Under the pieces are notes generated by a model. That model worked only from the letters and a program-made list of their open reading frames with translations, was not told the origin of the DNA and searched no databases. From Heligmosomoides polygyrus polygyrus (lineage: Eukaryota; Nematoda; Chromadorea; Rhabditida; Heligmosomidae), in NCBI GenBank assembly GCA_947396885.1, contig OX377204.1, positions 48,905,139 through 48,969,138 of the forward strand: DNA of 64,000 nt. Reading direction: 5' to 3'. The position numbers were made by a program, and so were the translations under genes. Every line of letters starts with the position of its first letter. The first letter of the stretch is position 1. Shown here in pieces: positions 44,707 through 55,704 of this stretch.

Positions 44707-47700
44707 CACCTGTATCACCTGTCGTCCCGTTGATCATCGACTTGCTCGAGCGGGCGCCAGCAGCGTCTCCGTTCGTCCCTATCGCGTGCCAGAGTGCTCC
44801 AATGGATCCTCCTCGCTCGAGGGACACGAAGAGCGTCATAGCGGTCGTTCAGGGCTTTCATGAAGAAGTCCGACCAACGCGTTGGTGGGCGTCCTGGTGT
44901 TCTCTTGACATCCCGCGGAATCCAGTCGGTGACGGCTCTCGTCCAGCGGGTGTCTGCGAAGCGCATTACGTGGCCGGCACACCTAATTTTCGACAACTTG
45001 GCCCACGCGACAGCGTCTCAGATCTTCGAACGTCGGCGAAGCTCGGAACTCCGGAGGCCTTCTCTCACTTGCGCGAGTCGTGTCACTCCGAGCATCGTCT
45101 TCTCGATTCCACGCTGCGCGATGGTGATCGCGTGTTCATCCTGCTTTCGTATAGCCCATTTGTCTGAGGCGTATGTTAGGCCTATTGTATACTCCCGTCC
45201 GCTGCAGCGACGCGGGAATGCACAGCGATGCGACGGCTCGCGATGCGCGTCGCGAGCCGTCGCCATCGCTGAGGCTGACATAGTCCGCGCAGTTCTACAG
45301 ACGAAGACTTTCGCAGAATTTTAGCGAATCAGCTGAATCAGCATGCCTACGACTTGTGGTCCCTTTTCATATAGAAGTGTGGGCGCGTACTTCTCATAGG
45401 TCTTAATTGTTGGAGCTAAATTGAACGCAGTACTCTTGTTTGGAGCGAAATGAAACGCAGTACTCTTAGAAATGCGCGGACGCGAAAAACCGAGTTCAAA
45501 ACATTATTTTTAAAAACATGGAGCTGAAATGGCAGATTTGTGATCAACGCGTCACGATAACCCTCTAATGACCTGACAAGCGCAAAACTGTGCGTCTTCA
45601 TGCCTATGTGGAACCTGAGAATCAAAAGAAATACTGCAGTCAGCGAAGACGCGAAAAAAAACCCGCTAGAAAAACATGACTTCGAAAAAATCAGCGTTCA
45701 ATTGGCACACTTCTGTGCCGGATATGTCAACGGGACCTCCCTGTGACCTGTACGGCATAGAAATGTAGATTTCGGTGCCGGCAAGGAAGTTCAGAGGCGA
45801 AAAAATGCTAGGACCGGCACAAAAGTGGGAAAAAACGGTCTAGAAAAATATCTCCTTAAAAAACTAGCTGTTCAAACCGTCGAAAAAAGCCCCAAAATGA
45901 GTCTAGCCACGACGAAAACCCTACGACGAGAACAACAGAGAAATCACATGACCACCCAACATCACCAGACGTGTGTTGAAATTGCTGTGGTATGATCACG
46001 AACCATGGAAGTGTCGAAGTAAGTGAGCGGAAGTGCATAGAATAGGGCACGACAAGCGCTCCCCCTCCGCGACCATCGCTACCCGTCGCTCGTCGCAGTG
46101 CACTGCACTGCGACGAGCGATGGGCTGCGACGGCCGTCGCACGGGAGTATGTTTCACTCCCGCGACGCGGAGGTATAACACCCCTTTGCGACGCATCGCG
46201 GGAGCGATGGCGCGTCAACTGACAAGTGCGCCCCATTGCGCCGTCCGCCACTGCAGCGAATGCGCGCCGTTGACAGTTGCCCCGCGCCCGTCGCTGGAGC
46301 GACGCGGGAGTATACCATAGGCCTTAGGACAGGAAGAACAGTGGAGTCGAATAGGTGGGCACGGAGTCGGACGTTCTTCGTCTTCTTCGCGACTTCTTCG
46401 ACGCTCTTCAAAGCTCCCCAAGCCGCTCGTTTCCTCCTGCTCAGCTCTGGCGCTAGGTCGTTGGCCGTATTGACTTCGCGACCCAGATACACATAGCTGG
46501 AGCATTTGGAGATGTTCGTTCCGTTGAGCGAGAATGGGGAATAAGAAACTTGTCCGTTCCCCATGAACATCGTCTTCGTAAGATTCAGCTGCAGCCCAAC
46601 ATTCCCACATACACGACCGAAGTCGGCCAGCATTCGCTCCGCCTGGCTGATGCTCGGTGTTATGAGCACGATGTCGTCAGTGAAACGAAGATGGTGCAGC
46701 TGCTGGCCGTCGACCTTCACTCCCATGTCTTCCCATTCTAGTTCGCGCATGACGTTTTCGAGGGTGGCGCTGAAGAGCTTCTGGGATATGGTATCCCCCT
46801 GCCGAACCCCTCCCTTCACCTCGATGACAACGTCGTTCTAGAACGATGAGGCCTTAATCGTGAATCCACTGTACAGCTCTCGAAGGACTCTGATGTACTG
46901 AGTAGGAACACCCTGAGTGAGCAGGGCGTCGATGACCGCTTCAGTTTCAACGGAGTCGAATGCCTTCTTCAGGTCGATGAACGTAAAGTACAGCGGCAGC
47001 TTGTACTCTCGCGACACTTCGATGAGCTTCGTAATGGTGTGTATGTGGTCGATTGTGCTCAATCCTCTCCGAAATCCTGCTTATTCGCATGGCTGTCCTT
47101 CGTCCAGCGTTCTGCTAATCCTATTCAGGATCACTCGAGTGAACAGCTTGTAGACTACGGACAGCAGACAGATCGGGCGATAGTTGCCAATGTCGTGCAC
47201 ATCTCCCTTCTTGTACAGCAAGACGGTCCTGCTGGTCTTCCACTGAGATGGAACCTTGCACTCCGACAGGTAGCGCGAGAAGAGCCGCGCCAGGGTGTTG
47301 ATGAGCGCTGGCGGGAGGTAATTCAGGTGTTCGTTTCTGATCCTGTCGGGACCGGGTGCAGTTCGTTTCTTCACCGACGAGATGGCGTGTCGGATTTCGG
47401 AAGGGAGAACAGAGGGGATGACGTATCCTTCCTGCGGAATATGCGTGGGGGCAGGTGAACGTGGCTATCGAAGAGATCGGAGTAGAAGTCGTGGATGACT
47501 TTCTCCATGGTCCTTCTGGAAGAGGTTACGGTTCCGTCAGGACGTCGGAGAGCGGTCATCTTGGTCTTGAAGTTGGCGAAGTTCCGGCGGGCATTGCGGA
47601 TGCTCAAACCTGCCTCTGCAGCTTCAGCCAACACTTCCGCCCTTCTCTACTTAAGATCCTCCTTTATCGCCGCTCTGCATAGTTTTGCAAGCTCGGACGT

Positions 47701-48114
47701 CAGTTGGTAGTTGCCTGACGCTCGTGCTGCTCCACGCTGGCGTATCAGCTCGAGAGTTTCCGGAAACAGGCGTCTCTTGGTGGCCTTCAAGCTTCCTCGT
47801 CGATGTTGTCCATAACGCTCTCTCCCCAAAGGCCGGCGAGAGAGGTGTAAAGGTCCCAGTTGATGGTCGTTCTGGGACTCCTCTTCTTAAACTTCACTGC
47901 CTTCTCTCCTTGACGCGAAAAGCGGAACCTTGCGCGAAGGAGGCGGTGGTCCGATCCCGTGTAGAACTTGGGGACAACGGAGACGTCGGTCAGGCAATAC
48001 TTGCGATTGAAGATGATGTGGTCGATCTCGTTGTGGAACTGGACACCGGGAGATTCCCAGGTCCATCGTAGGGAGGGAGGCTTCTGGAACTATGAGTTTC
48101 CATGGATGGTCTTG
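44707..48114 (-). mobile_element. 5'-truncated LINE, minus copy, with nested DNA element
   Basis: Same family as 35759-39701 and very similar to it. Reading the minus strand from 48114: SQFQ-like EN remnant, AGLSIRNARRNFANFKTKMT, KKRTAPGPDRIRNEHL, NYRPICLLSVVYKLFTRVIL, FIDLKKAFDSVETEAVI, SSF-stop, GGVRQGDTISQKLF, LRFTDDIVLITPS, CSSYVYLGREVNTANDLAPE. The Harbinger-type element at 45179-46323 splits the C-terminal domain, which resumes as KWAIRKQDEHAITIAQRG. It carries the same amber codon and FTDD box as the plus copy. A 15-bp target duplication fixes both ends. Confidence 0.9.
45179..46323. mobile_element. Harbinger-type non-autonomous DNA element
   Basis: Inserted in the minus LINE copy. 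Both ends start GGCCTATKGTATACTCCCG and are flanked by TTA (45176-45178, 46324-46326). A 3-bp TWA target and GGCC-type ends are typical of PIF/Harbinger. It is 1145 bp with no transposase or Myb-like ORF. The subterminal regions are GC-rich and self-complementary (gacggctcgcgatgcgcgtc near 45230; tcgtcgcagtgcactgcactgcgacg region near 46090). Confidence 0.85.
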
Positions 48115-48129
48115 AACAAAAACAAATTT
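48115..48129. repeat. target site duplication, right copy (15 bp)
   Basis: Partner of 44692-44706. Confidence 0.8.
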
Positions 48130-48399
48130 GAATTAGTAAACTCACCAATATACGGCGTTTCCTGTGAACTTTTACTGCGAGACCCAGGCAATGGTCAATT
48201 CGGACGCAAGGTAGACTGCCTAATGGCAGTAATCAAAACATATTACAAATGTTGTTCCTTTGAAACGTATCAGGGTGCAGTTATGGTGCCAGGTGCCACA
48301 CAGTCGCTGCAGACCTAACCAGGTAAGTAGGCATGATCAACATTGAGGGAACTTGGCAATACCTTGGTTCATATGAGTACGAGACTACAGATCGGTGAA

Positions 48400-48715
48400 C
48401 CTTGATGTTCCGCCGCCGCGAGCGTAATGAAGGCTCTAATTTTGGAAGATCACGTTTGTATGCACTTATATTCGTTTGTCCTCGTATAGGTGGTGTTGAA
48501 ACCAAGCCGCAAAGTGGAACCTTTATGGTTGAAATCATTAGTAGTTATAAGCTGGCGAAGTTGCTCACATGCCACTTTTTTGCAGCTGCCCGGCACCACG
48601 AAACTTATGATTTGAACCTTAATGTTCCACCTTCGCGACTTCAATTCAACCATCACGCGTACGAGGACAAACGAATGCAAGCGCATACAAACGTGATCTC
48701 CCAAAATTGAAGACT
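48400..48715. repeat. complex inverted repeat
   Basis: A block reading gatcacgtttgtatgc and attcgtttgtcctcgta (48447-48490) recurs inverted at 48650-48705. A neighbouring block gaaccttRatgttccRcc occurs twice in direct orientation (48398, 48615). This looks like a rearranged non-coding transposon. Confidence 0.6.
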
Positions 48716-49320
48716 TTCAAAGTGCATGTCACATTCTCTGAAATTAATGGCATTTAAGTCACTGGTTTCTCTAAAAAACTATATCGCTCTGATCAGAAAA
48801 ACTAAAGAATCTAAAAAAAAATTATGTGCAATTATCTGCAAAGTAGCCCCTAGGCTTTAAATTAGACTGTGCCACCTTCTTCTGTAACTGTTCGGGAGCG
48901 TGCATCCATGGGTGTAATTACCTTTCGGAAGGGAAGGGTCAGCGCGCCATTCAGAAATTAGGCCTGAATTAGGTTGGGTTCGGGACTATTTTTAAGCGCC
49001 CACTAGGCGTTTTGCAGCTCTTTATATGTTTCACCAATAAAATTGATTATATAGGCCTGATCCAAAACTAAATGACAAGGTGGCGACACTGGAAATAAGT
49101 TTGAAAAAATAATAGAACTACATTTTAGTATGACTACGACAGAGAACATCGGTCTGCGACTGTGGCTATCCGCAGGCGGCATACATGCATTGCACTTATT
49201 GATGCCAGCGTGTGAAGATAATGGTTTTCCTACTGGAAAGATTCTAAAATCGTAAAATGGCAATGTACCATACGACAGCCATGTGATTCCTTCGGCGAAG
49301 CGCGAGGGTTTAATGAACTT
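48716..49320. other. no gene seen
   Basis: AT-rich, short frames only. Confidence 0.4.
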
Positions 49321-49389
49321 GTGCTATCAAACAAGGTCAAACTCATGGTCAGCTGGAGATGGTACTTGCTTTGAGTTACTTAACTGGCA

Positions 49390-50152
49390 GTCAACGTACA
49401 TTAAATTTACATGGCAGAAACCGTAGGAAAACTGGCTCGCATTCCCCAATGTGCAGGTCCATCTTTCTGACGGGATCTGCCGAACCAGGTGGTACCGGGA
49501 GCCGGCAAGCAAGATCAACCTTGTTCACTGCGCATCAGCTCACTCGTTCAGTGTGAAAAGAGCCGTTGTTCGGAATATGTTCCGCGCTGCTCGAGCAGTT
49601 TCATCTCAAGCCTACTTCATGGATATGGCGAAGCGCATCGCGATTCAGAATAGATATGCTCCCACTGGCAGGGCTAGTAGGCAGAGACAACAGCCAAGAA
49701 CCGCTGAGGAATCGCAGCGAGAACGGCCAAAAGTGACGTCCTGTGTCCCATTCATTTCGGACGTTCTGACCACAGTCATACGTGACTGCGTTAGAAAGGC
49801 TGAGCTGCAAGACCATGTGAGGGTGGTGGTAATACCCCTAGCAACCTTAAGAAGCAGCTGGTCCGGAACCATTTGTATGACCGCCTATGCGCAGCATCAT
49901 CATGTGTGTTGTTTGTCCTTTTTTGAAGGTTGGTTTGGTCTAACGTCTGGTCTCGTGTACCCGATCAGATGTACGGAGTGCGGAGAGGAGTATGTGGGGG
50001 AAACACGTAGACCCTTGTGCGTAGGGATCAAGGTGCACTTGGATGGGTTGCGCAGGTCCCAAGTCCCCACTCCCTTGGGCGAGCACAGGATGCGGCAGCA
50101 CGCGAACAGCTGTTTTGGGGTGAACTCATCGACTGCTCCTAGATCGGCTTAA
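49390..50152 (+). pseudogene. Penelope-like element, 3' half with C-terminal GIY-YIG nuclease
   Basis: The 5' end is truncated and frame-shifted. It begins FPNVQVHLSDGICRTRWYRE, the end of the reverse transcriptase (NVxVxxxDGxxxTxWYRKP pattern), then HSFSVKRAVVRNMFRAARAV and SCVPFISDVLTTVIRDCV. The GIY-YIG nuclease reads GLVYPIRCTECGEEYVGETR with its CxxC pair, and ends LGEHRMRQHANSCFGV. The GIY is changed to GLVYP. This is canonical Penelope order (nuclease last), unlike the element at 15-18 kb. It is open for 233 codons but clearly incomplete. Confidence 0.85.
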
Positions 50153-51200
50153 GCGGCTTTCTACGCCTCCTTCCTTACGTCGAACTCGACGCGATGCTGC
50201 TCCGTGGTTGCCGATTTTGCAGCTCGTCAGTCACTTGGAATGCGCCGTTAAAAACGTAAGTCGCTGGTCTAACATTTTGCAAGGGAGGGCAGAGAAGCTC
50301 CGGAATGCTGATAGCAGAACTTTAACTGTAAGGAGGCTATCACAGAACTGAAAGTAAACACATTTGAATGCACGTTCAAATTCAAAGTTTAGTTTAGATA
50401 ACTTAGAGAACTGATTTGCTTACTTAGAGATGCTGTACAATATGGCAAGGCGTTATTCAGCCTTAAAAATTCAAGCATTTACACTCAAGGTTTCTACAGG
50501 AAGAAGCTCTAGGATAAGGTCGAGTATGGTAAATTCTAGAATACCGACGTGTTTACCGGAAATGCCTAATCTGAATCTTATCTTGAATTTGGGTTTAAAC
50601 CAACGTCGAACCATCCGCTAATCAAGACTGGATGATTAAAACAAACCTGCATGCAAATGGCAGCTAGCAGGGAGATTTCTGTTTGAATCGCCAAGGATAG
50701 AGCGTGGTTCAACTGCTGCTCCATGCTCTAAGTGGCCTTAAGATTCGAAAGAGCAGGAGGCGCTCGCACGATTATGGCTGCGAGACATTCGGCAGCTTTC
50801 TACCACCTAGGTTATCTTTCAGCCGGAAAAAGGCCAGATAAGAACCTAAGAGCTAAAGAGTTGCTTTTCAGCAAACTAGCACCGGCAGCGTAAACAAACA
50901 GCAACTACTACACTACTCAGCAACCAGCTACTAGCAACAGTGTGTACGTGTGCGATTCCAACGTTCGAAGGCTAGGCATTCGCATAGCTTAAAGCAAGAT
51001 GTCTCCTATCTATGACGTTTTTTCCATAGTAACACGACGCCTTTATGTCGCTTGGTTGCAGATCTCCGAATCTCGCGTGCATCGTTGCCTTCTAAATGTT
51101 CTTGTTTGAATCTTTCGAAGTACCAAATCAAGTGACACTGATGCTTTGGAACAATGGGGCTGCTCGTGATTGCTGAAAAATGCTTCACAGGAACCGGAGT
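50153..51200. other. Penelope 3' region and unassigned sequence
   Basis: The first part to about 50270 may be 3' UTR of the Penelope-like copy. The rest shows no gene. Confidence 0.4.
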
Positions 51201-51249
51201 CTTAAGTCAGCGTTGTGCAACTTTGTCAATATTAACCACGGGGCTACCA

Positions 51250-51556
51250 GAAGGGATAAATCGGCATGGTTCTGCAAGAGGTGCAGACTGCGGTGAAGAA
51301 GAAGAAGGAGGTCTACAAGCTGTGGCAGAAGACGAGCACCCGAGCATCTTACAGCCTACAGAAAGCTGAAGAAGCTGGCAAAATGGCTGTAGGGAATGCA
51401 AAGAACGCGGAAATGGATGCCCTCTACGAGAAACTAGACTGGACAAAGGGAGAGAAGTTCGCCATTCGTCTGGCCAGGCGCGCCATAGAGCTAGCCTCGA
51501 CAATCGAGTAGTGAAGACTGTGAAGAGTGCTGACGGCAGGGTATTAGCCGGTCGAG

Positions 51557-51622
<66 letters not shown>

Positions 51623-52775
51623 TGGGAGGAGTATTTCATGGAACTCCTGAACCAGGAATTCCCTCGTCGGGAGGCCCAGGAAGAACAACCAAAGGAAGGG
51701 ACCATCCCACCTTGGACGCAAGAAGAGGTTCGCAAGGCCATAGGGAAGATGAAACTCGGAAAGGCAGCAGGTTCCGATGGTGTGCCAGTAGAGGCTTAGA
51801 AGGTGCTCGGGGACCTCGGAATCAACTGGCTGACGCAGTTCCTCGACAGAATCACGAAACAAAATAAGCCGGATGACTGGAGGAACAGCACCATAGTCCC
51901 CATCTTCAAGCAGAAGGGAGACGCTTCCGAATGCTCCAACTACCGAGGGATCAAACTGATCTCACACACGATAAAGATCTACAAACGACTGGTCAACTCA
52001 AGGCTGAGGGAGATGGTACCCATCTCCCAGGTGCAGTGGGACTTCATGCCCGAGAGATCCACCACAGACGTCATCTTCATCGCTTGTCAGGTGGTGGAGA
52101 AATATCAGGAGAAACAAAAACTCTGCTACCTGGCATTTCTGGATCTGGAGAAGGCCCACGACAGGCTACCCCGGCCGTACTCTGAAAAGCCCTTCGAGGG
52201 AGGGGTGTTCCGGACGTCTGATCACGGTCATAAGGGACATGTACGAAGGGTCCAAAGCGACGATACGAACCCCACACGAGGTGAGAAGGAAAGTGTACAT
52301 CACAGTGGGGTACACCAAGGGTAGGCTCTGAGTCCGTTCCTCCTCCTGCTGACGCTTGAGTCTATAGGCAGTGAGTGCTGGGCCCTGGGTAAGGCGCAGG
52401 AGCGGCAACTGTACGCTGCGGAAATGAGGATGCTGAGGTGGGCACGTGTATGGACCCGTCGGGACAGGGTGTCGAGGATGTTAGGAAGACAGCCGAAGAT
52501 GAGGGAGCAGCGCCTGTGGTGGTATGGACACGTCCTCAGAAGACCAGAAAACCACCCCATTAGGTTGGCCTTAAATTTCGAGGCACCCGAAAAGCGTCCG
52601 AGAGGAGCCCCCAGAAAAGAGCACCAAGAAAAAAGTGGAAGGACGTCATCAAGAGAGATTTCGCCGAAGTTGGCGCCAAGACAGATGACGCCGTTGATAA
52701 GATGAGGTGGCGACAGATCACAAGAAGAGCGGACCCTGCGGCTGCGCGGGACTAAACACTTAGGAGAAGAAGAAG
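51250..52775 (+). pseudogene. decayed RTE, second subfamily
   Basis: A sister of the copy at 12624. The linker reads EVQTAVKKKKEVYKLWQKTS and GEKFAIRLARRAI. It is interrupted by a GA/GAAA microsatellite at about 51560-51622, then continues KAIGKMKLGKAAGSDGVPVEA-stop, PDDWRNSTIVPIFKQKGDAS, NYRGIKLISHTIKIYKRLV and FLDLEKAHDRLPR. A large internal deletion near 52360 removes the YADD region and joins directly to AEMRMLRWARVWTRRDRVS, WYGHVLRRPENHP and KRPRGAP. The tail is GAAGAAGAAGAAGAAGG. It cannot be functional. Confidence 0.85.
51560..51622 (+). repeat. GA / GAAA microsatellite inside RTE coding region
   Basis: Alternating (GA)n, (GAAA)n, (GA)n within the linker domain frame. The related copies have no such run. 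Confidence 0.95.
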
Positions 52776-52920
52776 AAGAAGGAGAGGAAGAAGAGCACAG
52801 TCGGAGTAGGTACCTACTACAACGTGCAACCCAAGTAAGATCTATGATGTTATCTAGTCGCTTCCCAAACTTTCCTGAGGGCACCATTTTCGCATTCTTG
52901 TAACCACTTGTTTCGTGCAG

Positions 52921-53139
52921 ATTTCGGATCCCATCACTGAGAGCGTCGTTGCACTGCAAGGAGGGCGTCCGCCAATCTCAGAAGATATGGACAGCCAAAC
53001 TTTGCACGCTCTCGTTCAATATTGTGCACACATGTGTCGAGTGTCGTGGAAAAGCCTGGCACGGAAGGTTTTTTACTCTTGCGTCAGCGTTAAAACCCTA
53101 AAGCTTGTTTTGTTAGAGGAATGTCTATCACACACATAA
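52921..53139 (+). CDS. exon-like open frame, family not recognised
   Basis: After an acceptor-like TTTCGTGCAG at 52920 the frame reads ISDPITESVVALQGGRPPIS then EDMDSQTLHALVQYCAHMC and ends VLLEECLSHT-stop. GGRPPISED followed by an amphipathic helix recalls the last subdomain of protein kinases, but the match is weak and no other kinase motif is nearby. It could be an exon fragment or chance. Confidence 0.25.
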   Translation: MSDPITESVVALQGGRPPISEDMDSQTLHALVQYCAHMCRVSWKSLARKVFYSCVSVKTLKLVLLEECLSHT

Positions 53140-54285
53140 CAGAGTTGCATCCCCTTCGTTTTCTGTTGCCCATAACCCGACCGTCTCCAATCGAAAGTCG
53201 TGAACCACGCATTTAGTGTTTAAAAGAGAGGAAGGTACTGCAGTGGCGTACTGGAACCTGGATTTGTGCTCTTTGAAGGTTGGAGTAAGGTGGGAGGTAT
53301 GGTAGAGAGCAGTCTCTCCGAAAATAAGTGGAACGACTCGCACCAGCGGAGATAGTGCAAAATAAATTGTTGCGCTGGATAGAGGTCGGCCTCGATGGTT
53401 CCGTAGTGTAATGCGCCACTCCACTACATCTAGGGGTTCGATTTTTGCTGACCCACCGAAGCGGAATTCGTACGACCCCCTCCCTCTCTTCCACTGTTTT
53501 ATTCCTTATACTTCTCATTTCTGCAAGGATTTATGTGCATTTTAAACCCTTTTTTAGGTTCTTCTTTTCAGCTGCGGCTTCGACTATGAAGAAAACAATG
53601 AAAAGAGGTCACTGAACAACACATGCTTTGATAACACAATAAAAAATTTTAAACTTTTGAACGCTACTTTTCGGTACTTCAAAATAAAGATTTTCTGATG
53701 GCAGTCTTCCAATCATCACTGTTAAATTTGTGCAGGTTTTTTTTCAGGACGTCATGGACACAACACATTTTCCTAACTGAAGGAGCGGCGTCTGCATCTG
53801 ACACTGTGTTCTGAAATTGTATTATATAAAATTTAGAGTGATAATTTCCGACGGCGACTTAAGTTCCCTTATAATTTTTTTGAAGCGCTCATCGAATCGA
53901 TTACAGAGCGGCAAACAAATAATGAACGATGTAATTCCTATGAGAATAATGTTCTCCCATCCTAAGGAAAAATCATAAAAATGAAAATGAAGCCTACAAA
54001 ATTTCATGTCCTGTATATCGTACATCAAAAAAAAAACTTATTTGCAGCGATGACGGAGCTGCGATGACGACATGATTTGGATGGATCGTATACAAAATTC
54101 TCGCTTTTTAATAAAAAAAATTATTTTTCAGCCGAAACAGAACACCCATATCTGGATCGAACAGCTTGAATCGACCTCTGGTCGACCTTGCACCAACGTC
54201 ATCGGAGCATCAAATTGAACGTTCACAAAAAGGTTCATAGCTCGGTAAGTTTTTCGAACTTTCAGAATATTGCTAGCTTTTCACA
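53140..54285. other. no gene seen
   Basis: A minus frame at 53213-53518 is open but has no recognisable motif. The rest is AT-rich. Confidence 0.4.
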
Positions 54286-54292
54286 AACTAGA

Positions 54293-54475
54293 AGAAAAGC
54301 GCTTTCCCGCAATATAAGAAACATTTTCTAAAAAAAAAAGGTCTCCATACGCGGCAGGGAGTTGGATTTCTGGCCCATTTTCCGAAAATCGACCAGAAAT
54401 CGAACCCCCTAACGCGCATGAAGACCCCTTCCTTAGAAAGCGTGTTCGTAACCATAAAGAAGCGCTTTTCCCTAA
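54293..54475. mobile_element. MITE-like element with imperfect 80-90-bp inverted repeats
   Basis: Left aaaagcgctttcccgc and right mirror of aaaagcgcttctttatgg, continuing through CTTCATGCGCG-like and GATTTCTGG boxes. About 183 bp, non-coding. Confidence 0.6.
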
Positions 54476-54559
54476 TTTTCAATGAGCCGCCATTGTCGCC
54501 CTAAGTAGATTGTTTCATTGTAAGTAGTGTATCAATTCTATATATCTATCCAGTAGTTT

Positions 54560-55700
54560 AGCTAACCCTCGCCGGCCATTAGATATCCACCCATCCTCAA
54601 GCCAGATCGTCCTTCGCGGCCTCCTCTCTTCTTTCTCATTACGGTCCGGCGTTGTCCACACTCTGTGAGTTTCTGGGCACGTTGCCAGATGCCTTCCAGG
54701 TAGAGGTAGGAGTGTGTGACTTCTCCGTCTTTTTTCTTGGGACAATACGTGTGAAGGCGTCCTCCCGTCAGCCACTCCCTATCTTTTACATCTGGGGTTG
54801 TGGCGTTGGGCAGTGATCGCCTCACCACCTTCGCGGGCCCCTCTCAAGACGTTTCTGCCCTCTCAACCAAAAGGGCAATAGGCCCAGCAGTAGGAGGCAG
54901 CCGACGGCGCTACTCCCCCATGGGGATGAGGTCCAGCCGGGCACTCTTGCCGGGAGTGTCGCGGCCGCGATCGCTCCTCGAACCGTGTCCGGCTCGGGCG
55001 CGTCGTTTCCCACGGTAGCTTGCCGATGTGGCACCCTCGATCGGCCTGGGAGCATGGGAAAGTTGGTGACGTGGCACCATCGATCGGCGCGCGCCGCCTC
55101 CTCTTGCCCGGCGCGCGGCCATTCGACGTCCCTGCGCTCCCGCGACGAGGTCTGCCGACCTCTCGCCTGCTCCCTTATTCCGGATGGCTACCGCGGGGCC
55201 TCGTCCCTGCTTTATTCGCGACTGACAATACGGACAGGAACGCCAGGAGAGGGCCGCGGGGCCTGGTGAGCATCGCGCTCACCCCGCGGCCTCAGGAGAA
55301 TCTCACGACGTTGGCCATGGAGGACGCCTGCTTATTCTCCTGCTGTCACTGTCGGATTGTTGGCTACTTAGTGGATGCGGTGTGGAATGAATCTCATTGC
55401 ATATATCGTGTGCGTGTGGAGGAACCGGGTAAGTCCCTTCCTATCAAGGGTGGTGGCTGTGTTTACGTATATTGTGTGTATATCATTGTTACCTCATGGG
55501 TTGTCCCGGGAGTTGGTCGTCCCCCTGAGGCGGAGTGGGTGCGGAGGAGCCGGGTGGCTCGAGGCCTTGGAAGCAGGCCAGTCCGGACAGCTGGAGAACG
55601 ACCAATACGTTTGGGCATTACGTGCGGTATTGGCAATACGTGGGGAGTCCCGTGGGGTTAGGTAAGATCTGGGAACCCTCCGTTGCCTTTGAGCGACACG
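54560..55700. other. GC-rich block of unknown origin
   Basis: Clearly more GC-rich than its surroundings and rich in overlapping open frames on both strands. A minus frame (54562-54828) reads LPNATTPDVKDREWLTGGRL then HTYCPKKKDGEVTHSYLY and looks protein-like. I do not recognise it. Possibly part of another transposon into which the RTE fragment at 55705 inserted. Confidence 0.4.
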
Positions 55701-55704
55701 GAGC

